From NCBI GenBank assembly GCA_019246795.1, contig JAFAPY010000153.1, positions 1 to 39,990 on the forward strand: a stretch of 39,990 bases of DNA. The letters are read 5' to 3'. Below the pieces are notes generated by a model. It did no database searches, was not told the origin of the DNA, and saw nothing but the letters and a program-made list of their open reading frames with translations. This DNA is from Streptosporangiaceae bacterium. Lineage in GTDB: Bacteria; Actinomycetota; Actinomycetes; Streptosporangiales; Streptosporangiaceae. Below, piece by piece: positions 18,409 to 26,676 of the stretch. A program made the translations under genes and the position numbers. The stretch's first letter is position 1, and every line of letters begins with the position of its first letter.

Positions 18409-18422
18409 CAAGATATATCTTG
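18409..18422. promoter_or_regulatory. A/T-rich palindromic operator in the exporter/SDR divergent region
   Basis: CAAGATATATCTTG is a perfect 14-bp palindrome next to a run of eight A residues (18401-18408), very unusual base composition here. It overlaps the candidate -35 of the exporter promoter, so a bound repressor would block it. It shares the nine bases ATATCTTGA with the palindrome at 39523. Confidence 0.65.
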
Positions 18423-18492
18423 AACAGAACGGACGTGGTTGCGTCCTTCCCGTCCTCCTGCCCGCCCCCGGACTGCCCGGAACGCCGCCGAG

Positions 18493-18498
18493 TATGCT
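18493..18498 (+). promoter_or_regulatory. -10 element for leaderless SDR mRNA
   Basis: TATGCT is followed by CCGGCTC (seven bases) and ATG at 18506. This decides the start against the ATG at 18494, which overlaps the -10. Confidence 0.6.
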
Positions 18499-18505
18499 CC
18501 GGCTC

Positions 18506-19279
18506 ATGGACGTGAACGGTACAGCAGCGGTCGTCTCCGGCGCGGCGAGCGGGCTCGGGGAGGCCACCGCCCGGGTGCTCGCCGCGGCAGGCGCCACGGT
18601 CGTCGTCGCAGACCGCAGCGACGATGCCGGCAAGCGGGTGGCCGAACAGATCGGCGGGATCTTCGTGCCCACCGACGTGACCGATGAGGCGTCGGTGCAG
18701 GCGGCGGTGGACGCCGCGGCCGCGGCAGGGCCCCCGCTGCGCATCGCGGTCAGCTGTGCGGGCATCGGCTGGGCCGCGCGGACGGTGGGACGCGACGGCA
18801 CTCCGCATGACCTGGCCGGCTTCGGCACGGTCATCGGCGTCAACCTGATCGGTACCTTCAACGTCCTGCGGCTGGCCGCCGCCGCCATCGCCATGACCGA
18901 GCCCGCCGACGGCGACGGGCAGCGCGGCGTTATCGTCAACACCGCTTCGATCGCGGGCATCGAGGGCCAGGTCGGCCAGATCGCCTATTCCGGGTCCAAG
19001 GGCGGCATCATCGGGATGACCGTGCCTGCCGCCCGGGACCTGGCCTCGGTCGGGATCCGGGTGAACACGATCTGCCCTGGCCTGTTCGACACCCCGATCT
19101 ACGGTTCCGGCGAAGGCGCCGAGGGGTTCAAGGCCAGGCTGGTGACCCCGGTCGTGTTCCCCAGGCGCATGGGGCGGCCGGACGAGTTCGCTCGCCTGGT
19201 CCGGACCGTGATCGAGAACGACTACATGAACGCCGAGGTCATCCGCATCGACGGCGGGCTCAGGTTCCAGCCCAAGTAG
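18506..19279 (+). CDS. short-chain dehydrogenase, 3-hydroxyacyl-CoA dehydrogenase type (HSD10-like)
   Basis: The protein has 257 residues, the normal SDR length. The cofactor motif is VVSGAASGLGEATARVLAAAG, an Asp in VVVADRSDD indicates NAD+ preference, the NAG position reads VSCAGIG, the catalytic Ser is in VIVNTASIAGIEGQVGQIAYSGSKGG, and Tyr/Lys form YSGSK. The segments PAARDLASVGIRVNTICPGLFDTPIYG and the RIDGGLRFQPK end resemble the HSD10 group (3-hydroxyacyl-CoA dehydrogenase type 2). A role in beta-oxidation with the thiolase at 13.7 kb is inferred. It is divergent from the exporter, so both may respond to the regulator binding the palindrome between them. The mRNA is predicted leaderless. 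Confidence 0.88.
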   Translation: MDVNGTAAVVSGAASGLGEATARVLAAAGATVVVADRSDDAGKRVAEQIGGIFVPTDVTDEASVQAAVDAAAAAGPPLRIAVSCAGIGWAARTVGRDGTPHDLAGFGTVIGVNLIGTFNVLRLAAAAIAMTEPADGDGQRGVIVNTASIAGIEGQVGQIAYSGSKGGIIGMTVPAARDLASVGIRVNTICPGLFDTPIYGSGEGAEGFKARLVTPVVFPRRMGRPDEFARLVRTVIENDYMNAEVIRIDGGLRFQPK

Positions 19280-19328
19280 GCTGATCGGGCACGACGGACC
19301 TGATATCGCGATCGTTGGGCGGGCACGC

Positions 19329-21395
19329 ATGTGCGGAATAGCCGGCTGCCTCGCGCTGGCAGACGGAGCGGGACCTGACACCGCGTGGGTGCGCCGTGCC
19401 GCGGGCCGCCTTGAGCACCGCGGCCCCGATGACCATGGCTTCTTCGCTGACCAGGACCTGGCCCTCGGCTTCCGGCGGCTGGCGGTCATCGACGAGTCGG
19501 CCGGCGCGCGCCAGCCGATGGCCTCGGCGGACGGCCGCTACGTCATGGTCTTCGACGGCGAGATCTACAACTACGTCGAGCTGGCGCAGCGCCTGGCGGC
19601 CCGGGGAGTGCGGCTGCGCACCAGGTCCGCGCCGGAGGTGCTCGTTGAGATGTACGCCTGGCTGGGCAAGAACGTGGTGCGCGAGCTCCGCGGCATGTAT
19701 GCGTTCGCGATCTGGGACCGGCGCGCCAGGGAGCTGTTCTGCGCGCGTGACCCGTTCGGCATCAAGCCGTTCTTCTACACGCTGATGCCCGCACGCGGAC
19801 CCGCGTCAGGCCCGCAGCTGCTGTTCGCCTCCGAGCGCAAGGCGCTGGCCGACGCCGGCGAGGTGACCGCGATCGACCCGGACGCGCTGCGCCGGTACCT
19901 GTCGTTCCAGTACGTGCCAGCCCCCGCGACGCTGGCGCCCCCGGCGCGGGCGCTTCCGCCCGGGCACGTGCTGGTGGCGCGCCCGGGCAGCCCCGCAGCC
20001 GCAGGCGGCCCCGTCGGCCCCGCCGGCGCAGCCGGCAAAGCCAGCGCAGCCGGCCCAGGCAGCACTGCCAGCCCCGCCGCCGCAGCCGGCCCAGGCAGCA
20101 GTGCCAGCAGCGTCGACGTGTTCCGCTACTGGCGCCCGGAGTTCCGGCCCGCCAGGTCCCCCTCGTCCGCGTCCCCGGAGAGGATCCTGGCCGCGCTGCG
20201 CGATTCGGTGGCCGTCCACTTGCGCAGCGACGTCCCTGTGGGCGCCTTCTTGTCCGGCGGGGTGGACTCCGCCGCCCTGTGCGCGCTCGCGGCCGAGGCC
20301 TGTCCCGGCCTGGTGACCGTCACCGTCGGTTTCCAGCGCGAGGGCTACAGCGAGATCGAGCTCGCGGCGGCGACGGCTGCGGCGCTCGGGGTGCGCTCGG
20401 TGCCCTACGTGATCAGCCCCGAGGAGTTCGTCGCCTGCCTGCCCCGGATCGTCTGGCACCTTGACGACCCGATGGCGGACGCGGCGGCGGTCCCGCTGTG
20501 GTTCGCTGCCCGGGAGGCGCGCAAGCATGTCAAGGTCGTGCTGTCCGGCGAGGGAGCCGACGAGCTGTTCGGCGGCTACGGCGTGTACCACCAGCCCGGC
20601 ATGGTGCGGGCGGGGAAGGTGCTGCCCGGCTGGAGCCGCGCCACCATCAGCCGGGTCGCCGCCGAGCTGCCTGCCGGAGCCCGGGGGAAGGGCCTGCTCG
20701 GCAGGACCTCGACCCCGCTGCGCCGCCGGTACATCGGCAACGCCTACGTCTACCACGCCGAGCAGGCGCGGCAGCTGGCCAGGCACGGCAACGGCAGCGA
20801 GTTCGACGTGACCGACCCGGTGTACCGGCAGGCTGCAGAGGCCGGGCTGGACGACGTCGCCACCATGCAGCTTGTCGACGTCAACACCTGGCTGCCCGGC
20901 GACATCCTCGTCAAAGCGGACCGGATGGCCATGGCGCATGGACTGGAGCTCCGCACGCCGTTCCTCGACCGCGAGGTCCTGGCGGTGGCCGCCCGGCTGG
21001 CCAGGGTAGAGAAGACCGCCGCGGGCACCACGAAGTTCGCGCTGCGCGAGGCCGTCGGCGCCCTGCTGCCCCCGGCTGCCGCGGAACGCGCCAAGCTGGG
21101 CTTCCCCGTCCCGCTCGGGCACTGGCTGTCCGGGGGCATGTACGGCTTCGCCGAACAGGTCGTCCGCACCGCGCAGACCGGCCAGTGGCTGCACAAGCGC
21201 ACCGCGCTGGACATGCTGCGGCGCTTCCGGTCCGGTGACCCCGAAGTGACCTGGCGGCACGTGTGGCTGCTCGTGGTGTTCTCGCTGTGGCACCAGATCT
21301 ACGTGGAAGGCGTCTACGACCCGGTGGCCCTCGGCTGGGAACCCGTGGCCCTCGGCCCCGGGCCCTGGATGACGGCGCAAGGAAGCCTCCCGTGA
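19329..21395 (+). CDS. asnB: AsnB-type glutamine amidotransferase / asparagine synthetase
   Basis: This 688-residue class II amidotransferase has nucleophile Cys2 (MCGIAGCL), the glutaminase motifs RGPDDHG and FDGEIYNYVELA, CARDPFGIKPFFY, and a C-terminal synthetase domain with PP-loop FLSGGVDSAALCAL near residue 310 and VLSGEGADELFGGYG. It transfers glutamine ammonia to an AMP-activated carboxylate. An Ala/Pro/Gly-rich insertion of about 45 residues (about 217-262), with 12-residue repeats, interrupts the loop after LPPGHVLVARPG. The stop overlaps the next gene by four bases (GTGA). Because the partner makes wall polymer, the substrate may be a cell-wall carboxylate, as for LtsA, which amidates peptidoglycan diaminopimelate in Corynebacterium; free asparagine synthesis remains possible. 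Confidence 0.9.
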   Translation: MCGIAGCLALADGAGPDTAWVRRAAGRLEHRGPDDHGFFADQDLALGFRRLAVIDESAGARQPMASADGRYVMVFDGEIYNYVELAQRLAARGVRLRTRSAPEVLVEMYAWLGKNVVRELRGMYAFAIWDRRARELFCARDPFGIKPFFYTLMPARGPASGPQLLFASERKALADAGEVTAIDPDALRRYLSFQYVPAPATLAPPARALPPGHVLVARPGSPAAAGGPVGPAGAAGKASAAGPGSTASPAAAAGPGSSASSVDVFRYWRPEFRPARSPSSASPERILAALRDSVAVHLRSDVPVGAFLSGGVDSAALCALAAEACPGLVTVTVGFQREGYSEIELAAATAAALGVRSVPYVISPEEFVACLPRIVWHLDDPMADAAAVPLWFAAREARKHVKVVLSGEGADELFGGYGVYHQPGMVRAGKVLPGWSRATISRVAAELPAGARGKGLLGRTSTPLRRRYIGNAYVYHAEQARQLARHGNGSEFDVTDPVYRQAAEAGLDDVATMQLVDVNTWLPGDILVKADRMAMAHGLELRTPFLDREVLAVAARLARVEKTAAGTTKFALREAVGALLPPAAAERAKLGFPVPLGHWLSGGMYGFAEQVVRTAQTGQWLHKRTALDMLRRFRSGDPEVTWRHVWLLVVFSLWHQIYVEGVYDPVALGWEPVALGPGPWMTAQGSLP
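20046..20117 (+). repeat. two 36-bp tandem copies inside asnB
   Basis: GCAGCCGGCCCAGGCAGCA starts at 20046 and again at 20082, and the similarity continues through TGCCAGC, giving two near-identical units of period 36 (12 codons). A related partial copy lies just upstream near 20028. The array encodes the Ala/Gly/Ser linker of the AsnB-like protein. Confidence 0.75.
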
Positions 21396-24300
21396 GGACC
21401 CCGCGGATCAGCGTCGTGGTGCCGTTCTTCAACAATCGAGACGACCTGGCGGACTGCCTGGACTCCATCGCGGCCCAGTCGGTCACCGACACCGAGGTGA
21501 TCATGGTCGACGACGCCTCCACCGACGGCAGCGCCGAGATCGCCCGGGCGAAGGCGGCAGCCGACCCGAGGTTCGCGCTGGTGCAGGCGGAGCACGGCGG
21601 CCCAGGAGGCGCGCGCAACCGCGGCGTGGCGCGCGCCCGGGGCGAGTTCCTCGCGTTCGTCGACGCCGACGACATGCTGCCCGGCAACGCGTACGAGCCG
21701 CTGCTGCACGCGCTGGAACGGTCCGGGTCCGACTTCGCCAGCGGCGCCGTCGTCCGCGTCGGCCCGGAAGGCCTGCAGCAGTCAGGGCTGCACTGGCTGG
21801 CGATCAAGGGCAGCCAGCGGGGCACGCACGTCACCAGGACGCCGCGGCTGCTGTACGACGTGTCGGTGTGGAACAAGCTGTTCCGCCGCAGCTTCTGGGA
21901 GCGGCACCAGCTGGTCTTCCCGGAGAACGTCGTGTGGGAGGACCTGCGGCTGATGACCAAGGCGCACGTGCTTGCCAGGGCCGTGGACGTGATCCCGGAC
22001 ACCGTCTACTACTGGCGCGAGCGCGCGCACGGCGGGCTGTCGATCACGCAGAGCCGGTCCTCCATCGCCAACCTCCGGGACCGGATGACCGCGCTGAACG
22101 ACATCGACCAGTTCATCGCGGCGCACGCCACCGCCAAGCTGCTGCGCGCGCACCAGCTCAAGGCCCTCAAGAACGACCTGTGGCTGTACGTCAGCGACCT
22201 GGACAGGGTGACCGCTGCTTACCGCGCCGAGTTCGCCGAGCTGGTGAACGGCTACCTGGATCACGTGGACCGCCGGGTGCTGCGCAGCCTGCCCTCGACG
22301 CACAAGCTCGCCTACTACCTGGTGCGGGCCGGGGCGCTGCCGCAAGCCGCCGAGCTGGCGGCCTGGATGGCCGCGCAACCCGTGCGGCAGCCGCCCATGG
22401 TGCGGCGCAGGGGACGGCTGCGAGCAGACCTGCCGTTCAGGGCGGGTTCCCCGGTGAAAATCCCGGCGAGGGTGTTCAGGCCGCACTGGCGGGAGCTGGA
22501 CCCGGAAGTGGTCGTGGATGACATCGGCTGGGACCGGGGCCGGCTGGTCGTGGCCGGGCGGGCCTACGTGCCGTCGGTGGACATCGCCAAGCGCAGGCAC
22601 ACCTCCAAGCTCGTCATCCTGCGTCCCGCCGGGCGCAGGCTGCCGGTGGTGCTGCCCGCCCGGTCGTTCCTGCACCCGGAGGCGACCGCCGCCAGCGAGC
22701 AGGACCGTTACAACTACGACTGGGCTGGTTTCCGCTTCGCGCTGTACCCGCGGTGGTTCCGCGGCGCCGGGGAATGGCAGTGCTACATGCTGGTCCGCGG
22801 CCGCGGCGTATGGCGCCCGGTCCGGGTACACACCCCGGTGCCCGGCCCCGCCGAGCATCCGCAGCCGCGGCAGATCGCGCCCGGCCTGAGGTTCGGCGCC
22901 AGGTGGGCGGGCCTGGGCCTCAACGTGGCGGCGTGGCGGCTGGGGGCGCTCGCGGCCGGGCACGCCTGGTGTGACGAGGATCCCGCTGTCGAGGTGGACG
23001 TGCAGCTGGCTGCCGGGTCCCCCGCCTGCGGGCAGGCTGAGCTGGTGCTGGTCCGGAACGCCGGCGCGGCAACCCGTTCGTTCCCGGCGGCGGCCGTCGG
23101 TCCTGCCACGTTTCGCGCCCGCGTGCCGCTGGCCGACCTGGCAGGCGCGGGCGGCGCGGCGGAGCGCGCGGGCCGCGTGGCCGGCGACGACGTCATGGCC
23201 TGGGACGCCTACATCAAGCCGCCGGGGCGGCCCCGGGTCCGGGTGGCGTGGCCGGACGGCAGGCGAGAGGCAAGGCACCTGTTCGGCGGCCGGGAAGTCC
23301 TCGTGGGCCGCAGCCGCTACGGTGACCTTGTGATGGCAGAACGTACCCCGCGTCCGGTGATCGACGCCCATGAGTGGCTGCCCGGCGGGCGCCTGGTGCT
23401 GCGCGGCAGCTTCCGCGGCGGCGGCGGCCGGTATGAGACCGTGCTGCGCCGGGCCGGGTCCGCCGATGCCCACGTCATCGGATTCCGCCTCGACGGCGAG
23501 CGGTTCACCATCGAGGCGGACGTGGACCAGATGCCGTTCTTCGGCTCGGCCATCCCGCTGCGTGACGGCCAGTGGAACCTCTACCTCCGCCCGGTGGGCG
23601 GTGCTGAGATCGGAGCCGACGCGCTCGCGGAACTGAAATACGATCACGACCGGCTCGGCGACGTCACCGGCGCCCAGGTGGCCGCAGGACGCAAGTGGTA
23701 CCGCTTCATGGTCGCCGGCCATGACGACCCGGTGATCACCGCCGGGCCCAGGCTGCGCCGCACCGAGCAGGGAAACTTCAGCCAGCGGGCGCTGCGGCGC
23801 GGCTACTACCCGCTGGCGCTGCGCGCGCCGCTCCGCGACACGGTGCTGTTCGTGAGCTGGAAAGGCAAGCAGTGCGGGGACAACCCGCTCGGGATCGCGG
23901 CGGAACTGCGCCGCCGGGGCGACGGCCGCGAGCAGCTATGGGTGGTCAACGACTGGTCCGTTGCGGTGCCCGACGGCGGAACGGCCGTGCTGCGCGGCAC
24001 CCAGGAGTACTACGACGCGCTCGCCCGGTCGAAGTACCTGATCTCCAACGACGACATGCAGCTGCCGTTCCGGAAACGAGACGGCCAGGTCTACCTGCAG
24101 ACCTGGCACGGCACCCCGCTGAAGCGGATCGGGTTCGACATCGCCGACCCGCAGTTCATCAGCGGGACGGCGTACTTCGACCATCTCGCCAGGGACATCG
24201 CGCAGTGGGACCTGCTGCTGTCACCGAATCCGTTCAGCACGCCGATCATGCGCCGCGCGTTCCGGTACCCCGGCGAGATCTGCGAATACGGGTACCCGCG

Positions 24301-24919
24301 TAACGACCTGCTCCGCCGCGCCGACGTGGCCGAGGTGGCGGCACGGGTGCGGAAACGGCTCGCGCTGCCCGACGGCAAGCGGGTCGTCCTGTACGCGCCG
24401 ACGTGGCGGGACAACCAGGTCTATGCCAACAGCCGCAGGTACCGGTTCGACATGCGCCTGGACGCCGAACGTGCCTGGCGTGCGCTCGGCGCCGATCACG
24501 TGCTGCTGATCCGTGGCCACCATCACACGGCCGATGACGTGCCCGCGGGCCTGCGGCCTGGCTTCGCCGTCAACGTCACCGCCTACCCTGACATCACCGA
24601 GCTGTTCCTGGTGGCCGACGTCCTCGTCACCGACTACTCCTCGGCCATCATGGACTACGCGGTTACCGGCAAGCCGATCCTGCTGTTCACCTACGACCTT
24701 GCCGAGTACCGGGACAGCCTGCGCGGCTTCTACATTGACCTGGCGGCGGAGGCGCCGGGCCCGCTGCTGGCCACCTCGGCCGAGGTCATCGAGGCGCTGC
24801 GGGACGCCGACTCGGTCGCGGCCGGTTTCCGCGATGCCTACCAGCGGTTCGCCGCCCGGTTCTGTCCGCTGGACGACGGTAAGGCCGGGGCCCGCATCTG
24901 CGACCGCCTGTTCGGATAG
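21392..24919 (+). CDS. bifunctional GT2 glycosyltransferase / TagF-like CDP-glycerol glycerophosphotransferase
   Basis: The 1175-residue protein has an N-terminal GT-A domain (about 1-240: ISVVVPFFNNRDDLADCLDSI, VDDASTDGS, metal-binding DADD, VWEDLRL), a helical stretch to about 350, a middle of about 450 residues with two beta-rich modules (IGWDRGRLVVAGRAYVPS and HEWLPGGRLVLRGSF), and a C-terminal glycerophosphotransferase domain from about 810 (VLFVSWKGKQCGDNP, YLQTWHGTPLKRIGFD, VVLYAPTWRDN, LLIRGHHH, VTDYSSAIMDYAVTGKP). TagF enzymes polymerise glycerol or ribitol phosphate for teichoic acid. The GTG start overlaps the asnB stop by four bases, so translation is coupled. The protein probably builds a wall teichoic acid-like surface polymer; the exact monomer cannot be told. 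No membrane helix is evident. Confidence 0.88.
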   Translation: MRTPRISVVVPFFNNRDDLADCLDSIAAQSVTDTEVIMVDDASTDGSAEIARAKAAADPRFALVQAEHGGPGGARNRGVARARGEFLAFVDADDMLPGNAYEPLLHALERSGSDFASGAVVRVGPEGLQQSGLHWLAIKGSQRGTHVTRTPRLLYDVSVWNKLFRRSFWERHQLVFPENVVWEDLRLMTKAHVLARAVDVIPDTVYYWRERAHGGLSITQSRSSIANLRDRMTALNDIDQFIAAHATAKLLRAHQLKALKNDLWLYVSDLDRVTAAYRAEFAELVNGYLDHVDRRVLRSLPSTHKLAYYLVRAGALPQAAELAAWMAAQPVRQPPMVRRRGRLRADLPFRAGSPVKIPARVFRPHWRELDPEVVVDDIGWDRGRLVVAGRAYVPSVDIAKRRHTSKLVILRPAGRRLPVVLPARSFLHPEATAASEQDRYNYDWAGFRFALYPRWFRGAGEWQCYMLVRGRGVWRPVRVHTPVPGPAEHPQPRQIAPGLRFGARWAGLGLNVAAWRLGALAAGHAWCDEDPAVEVDVQLAAGSPACGQAELVLVRNAGAATRSFPAAAVGPATFRARVPLADLAGAGGAAERAGRVAGDDVMAWDAYIKPPGRPRVRVAWPDGRREARHLFGGREVLVGRSRYGDLVMAERTPRPVIDAHEWLPGGRLVLRGSFRGGGGRYETVLRRAGSADAHVIGFRLDGERFTIEADVDQMPFFGSAIPLRDGQWNLYLRPVGGAEIGADALAELKYDHDRLGDVTGAQVAAGRKWYRFMVAGHDDPVITAGPRLRRTEQGNFSQRALRRGYYPLALRAPLRDTVLFVSWKGKQCGDNPLGIAAELRRRGDGREQLWVVNDWSVAVPDGGTAVLRGTQEYYDALARSKYLISNDDMQLPFRKRDGQVYLQTWHGTPLKRIGFDIADPQFISGTAYFDHLARDIAQWDLLLSPNPFSTPIMRRAFRYPGEICEYGYPRNDLLRRADVAEVAARVRKRLALPDGKRVVLYAPTWRDNQVYANSRRYRFDMRLDAERAWRALGADHVLLIRGHHHTADDVPAGLRPGFAVNVTAYPDITELFLVADVLVTDYSSAIMDYAVTGKPILLFTYDLAEYRDSLRGFYIDLAAEAPGPLLATSAEVIEALRDADSVAAGFRDAYQRFAARFCPLDDGKAGARICDRLFG

Positions 24920-24961
24920 CCTGAGGCCCGATGCCGCCAGACGGACGCGGAAGGGAGGGCC

Positions 24962-26638
24962 GTGCCGGACAGGGACGCTGAGACCGAGAACGCCGCGACA
25001 ACCGTAGCGGCGGGCGAGCCTGCCAGCGCGGCCTCCCGGCGGCCCACGGTGCCTGCGGCGCGCCGGTACCCGGGAGCCGCAAGGGCGCCGGGCGCCTGGC
25101 CGCGGTGGGCGCAGCGGCTGGTCATCGCGGTTCCCGCGGTGACGGCGTTCGCGGTCGGCGGATACCAGATCGGGCGGCCCTCGCTGTGGCGGGACGAGGC
25201 GTACACCAAGGACGCGATCGACCGCTCGTTCGGCCGTATCTTCACCCTGATGGGCCACCAGGACGCGGTGCACGGCGCCTACTACCTGCTCATGCACGCG
25301 GTCGCGGCGGCCATCGGCACCTCGGCGACAGCACTGCGGTTCCCGTCGCTGTGCGCGATGGCCATGGCCGCCGCCTTCACCGCGGCGACCGGCCGGCGCG
25401 CGGCCGCGCTCGCCGCCGGCGCCGGCGAGCGTGCCAGCGTCCCGGCGCTGACCGGGCTGGCGAGCGGGCTGGTGTTCGCGACCGCGCCTTACGTGACCTA
25501 CTACGCGCAGACGGCCAGGTCGTACGCGATCGTGACCATGTTCGCCGCGATCGCCAGCTACCTGCTGCTGCGGGCGTATCCGGACGGCCGGTGGCGGTGG
25601 TGGGCGCCCTACGGTGCCGCGGTCGCGCTGACGGGCCTGTTCAACGCGTTCGGCCTGCTGATCCTGGCCGCTCACGGCACCACGCTGTTGCTGACCAGCC
25701 CGCGCGGCCTGGCCGGGACCGGGCGCCGGGCCGGCCGGATACCGCTGCGCTGGCTGGCCGCCGGCGCCGCGGCGGTGATCGTGCTGGGCCCGCTGCTGCG
25801 GGCCATCTACGCCGAACGCAAGCAGACCGCCTGGCTGCTCAAGCCCGACGTCCAGACGGTCGACGCACTCATCGGCCACTTCGCCGGCTCCAGGCTGCTG
25901 ATTCTGCCGGTCGCCGTCCTGGCCCTGTGCGGGATCGCGGCGGCCTGCCTCGCCGACCGCTGGCGCCCGCTGAACCCCGCAGCGATCGCGCTGCCGTGGC
26001 TGGTGGTGCCAGCCGTCATCCTGCTCGCCGCGTCGTACCTTCGGCCGGTCTACAACCAGCGGTACGTCGAGTTCTGCCTGCCCGCGCTGGCGATCCTGGT
26101 CGGCGCGGGCCTGGTCGGCCTGGTCCGGCTCGGCTGGTACCTGAAGACGAGCCGGCCGCCGCGGGCCTGGCTGCCCGGGGCCGCGGCAGCGGTCGCCGTC
26201 ATCGCGGTCGCCGTCATGCTGGTGGCGCCGCAACGGGCGATCCGGCAGCCCTCGGCCCGCCCGGACAACCTGCGGCTGGCGTCGGCCATCGTCGCCGCCA
26301 ACGAGCGGCCCGGCGACGTGGTGTTCTACATCCCGGTCAACATGCGCGTGCTCGGCACCGGGTACCCGGCGCCGTTCGGCGGGCTGCGCGACATCGCGCG
26401 GGCGCTGTCCCCGATCGCGTCCGGCACCTTGACCGGCACCGAGGTCAGCAACCCCGCGGTGCTGAAGAGCCGTTTCACCGACGTGAACCGGGTGTGGGTG
26501 GTCACCGGCAACGCCAACGGCACGTTCCCGGTCCCGTCCACCTCGGTGGACAAGGAGAAGCTGGCGCTGCTGACCGGCATGCACGTCGTGCACCGGTGGC
26601 GGGCCGGCGATGTGATGCTCACCCTGTACGGGCGCTAG
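24962..26638 (+). CDS. GT-C-fold membrane glycosyltransferase (ArnT/PMT-like)
   Basis: The protein has 558 residues: a disordered, Ala/Pro-rich cytoplasmic N-terminus of about 45 residues, then roughly ten to eleven membrane helices beginning LVIAVPAVTAFAVGGYQIG. The first outer loop, RPSLWRDEAYTKDAIDRSF, carries the acidic DE pair used by lipid-linked-sugar GT-C enzymes. AQTARSYAIVTMFAAIASYLLL and SYLRPVYNQRYVEFCLPALAIL are typical of this superfamily. A soluble C-terminal domain of about 130 residues follows. It would transfer a sugar from a polyprenyl-phosphate donor on the outer face of the membrane. GTG start with GGGAGGG upstream, 42 bp after the TagF-like gene, so probably the same operon. 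Confidence 0.82.
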   Translation: MPDRDAETENAATTVAAGEPASAASRRPTVPAARRYPGAARAPGAWPRWAQRLVIAVPAVTAFAVGGYQIGRPSLWRDEAYTKDAIDRSFGRIFTLMGHQDAVHGAYYLLMHAVAAAIGTSATALRFPSLCAMAMAAAFTAATGRRAAALAAGAGERASVPALTGLASGLVFATAPYVTYYAQTARSYAIVTMFAAIASYLLLRAYPDGRWRWWAPYGAAVALTGLFNAFGLLILAAHGTTLLLTSPRGLAGTGRRAGRIPLRWLAAGAAAVIVLGPLLRAIYAERKQTAWLLKPDVQTVDALIGHFAGSRLLILPVAVLALCGIAAACLADRWRPLNPAAIALPWLVVPAVILLAASYLRPVYNQRYVEFCLPALAILVGAGLVGLVRLGWYLKTSRPPRAWLPGAAAAVAVIAVAVMLVAPQRAIRQPSARPDNLRLASAIVAANERPGDVVFYIPVNMRVLGTGYPAPFGGLRDIARALSPIASGTLTGTEVSNPAVLKSRFTDVNRVWVVTGNANGTFPVPSTSVDKEKLALLTGMHVVHRWRAGDVMLTLYGR

Positions 26639-26640
26639 CA

Positions 26641-26659
26641 GGTGCCCGGGCCGGGCACC
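26641..26659. terminator. hairpin between convergent GT-C genes
   Basis: GGTGCCCG and CGGGCACC form a perfect 8-bp stem with loop GGC, two bases after the stop of the upstream gene and 17 bp before the end of the opposing gene. It can stop transcription in both directions. Confidence 0.7.
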
Positions 26660-26676
26660 GGCAGGGGTCGCAGGGA

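Noticed and set aside
19277-19282. TAGGCT at the SDR stop codon as an asnB promoter
   Set aside because: It matches the leaderless -10 hexamer but lies about 47 bp before the asnB start and contains the SDR stop; the match may be chance.
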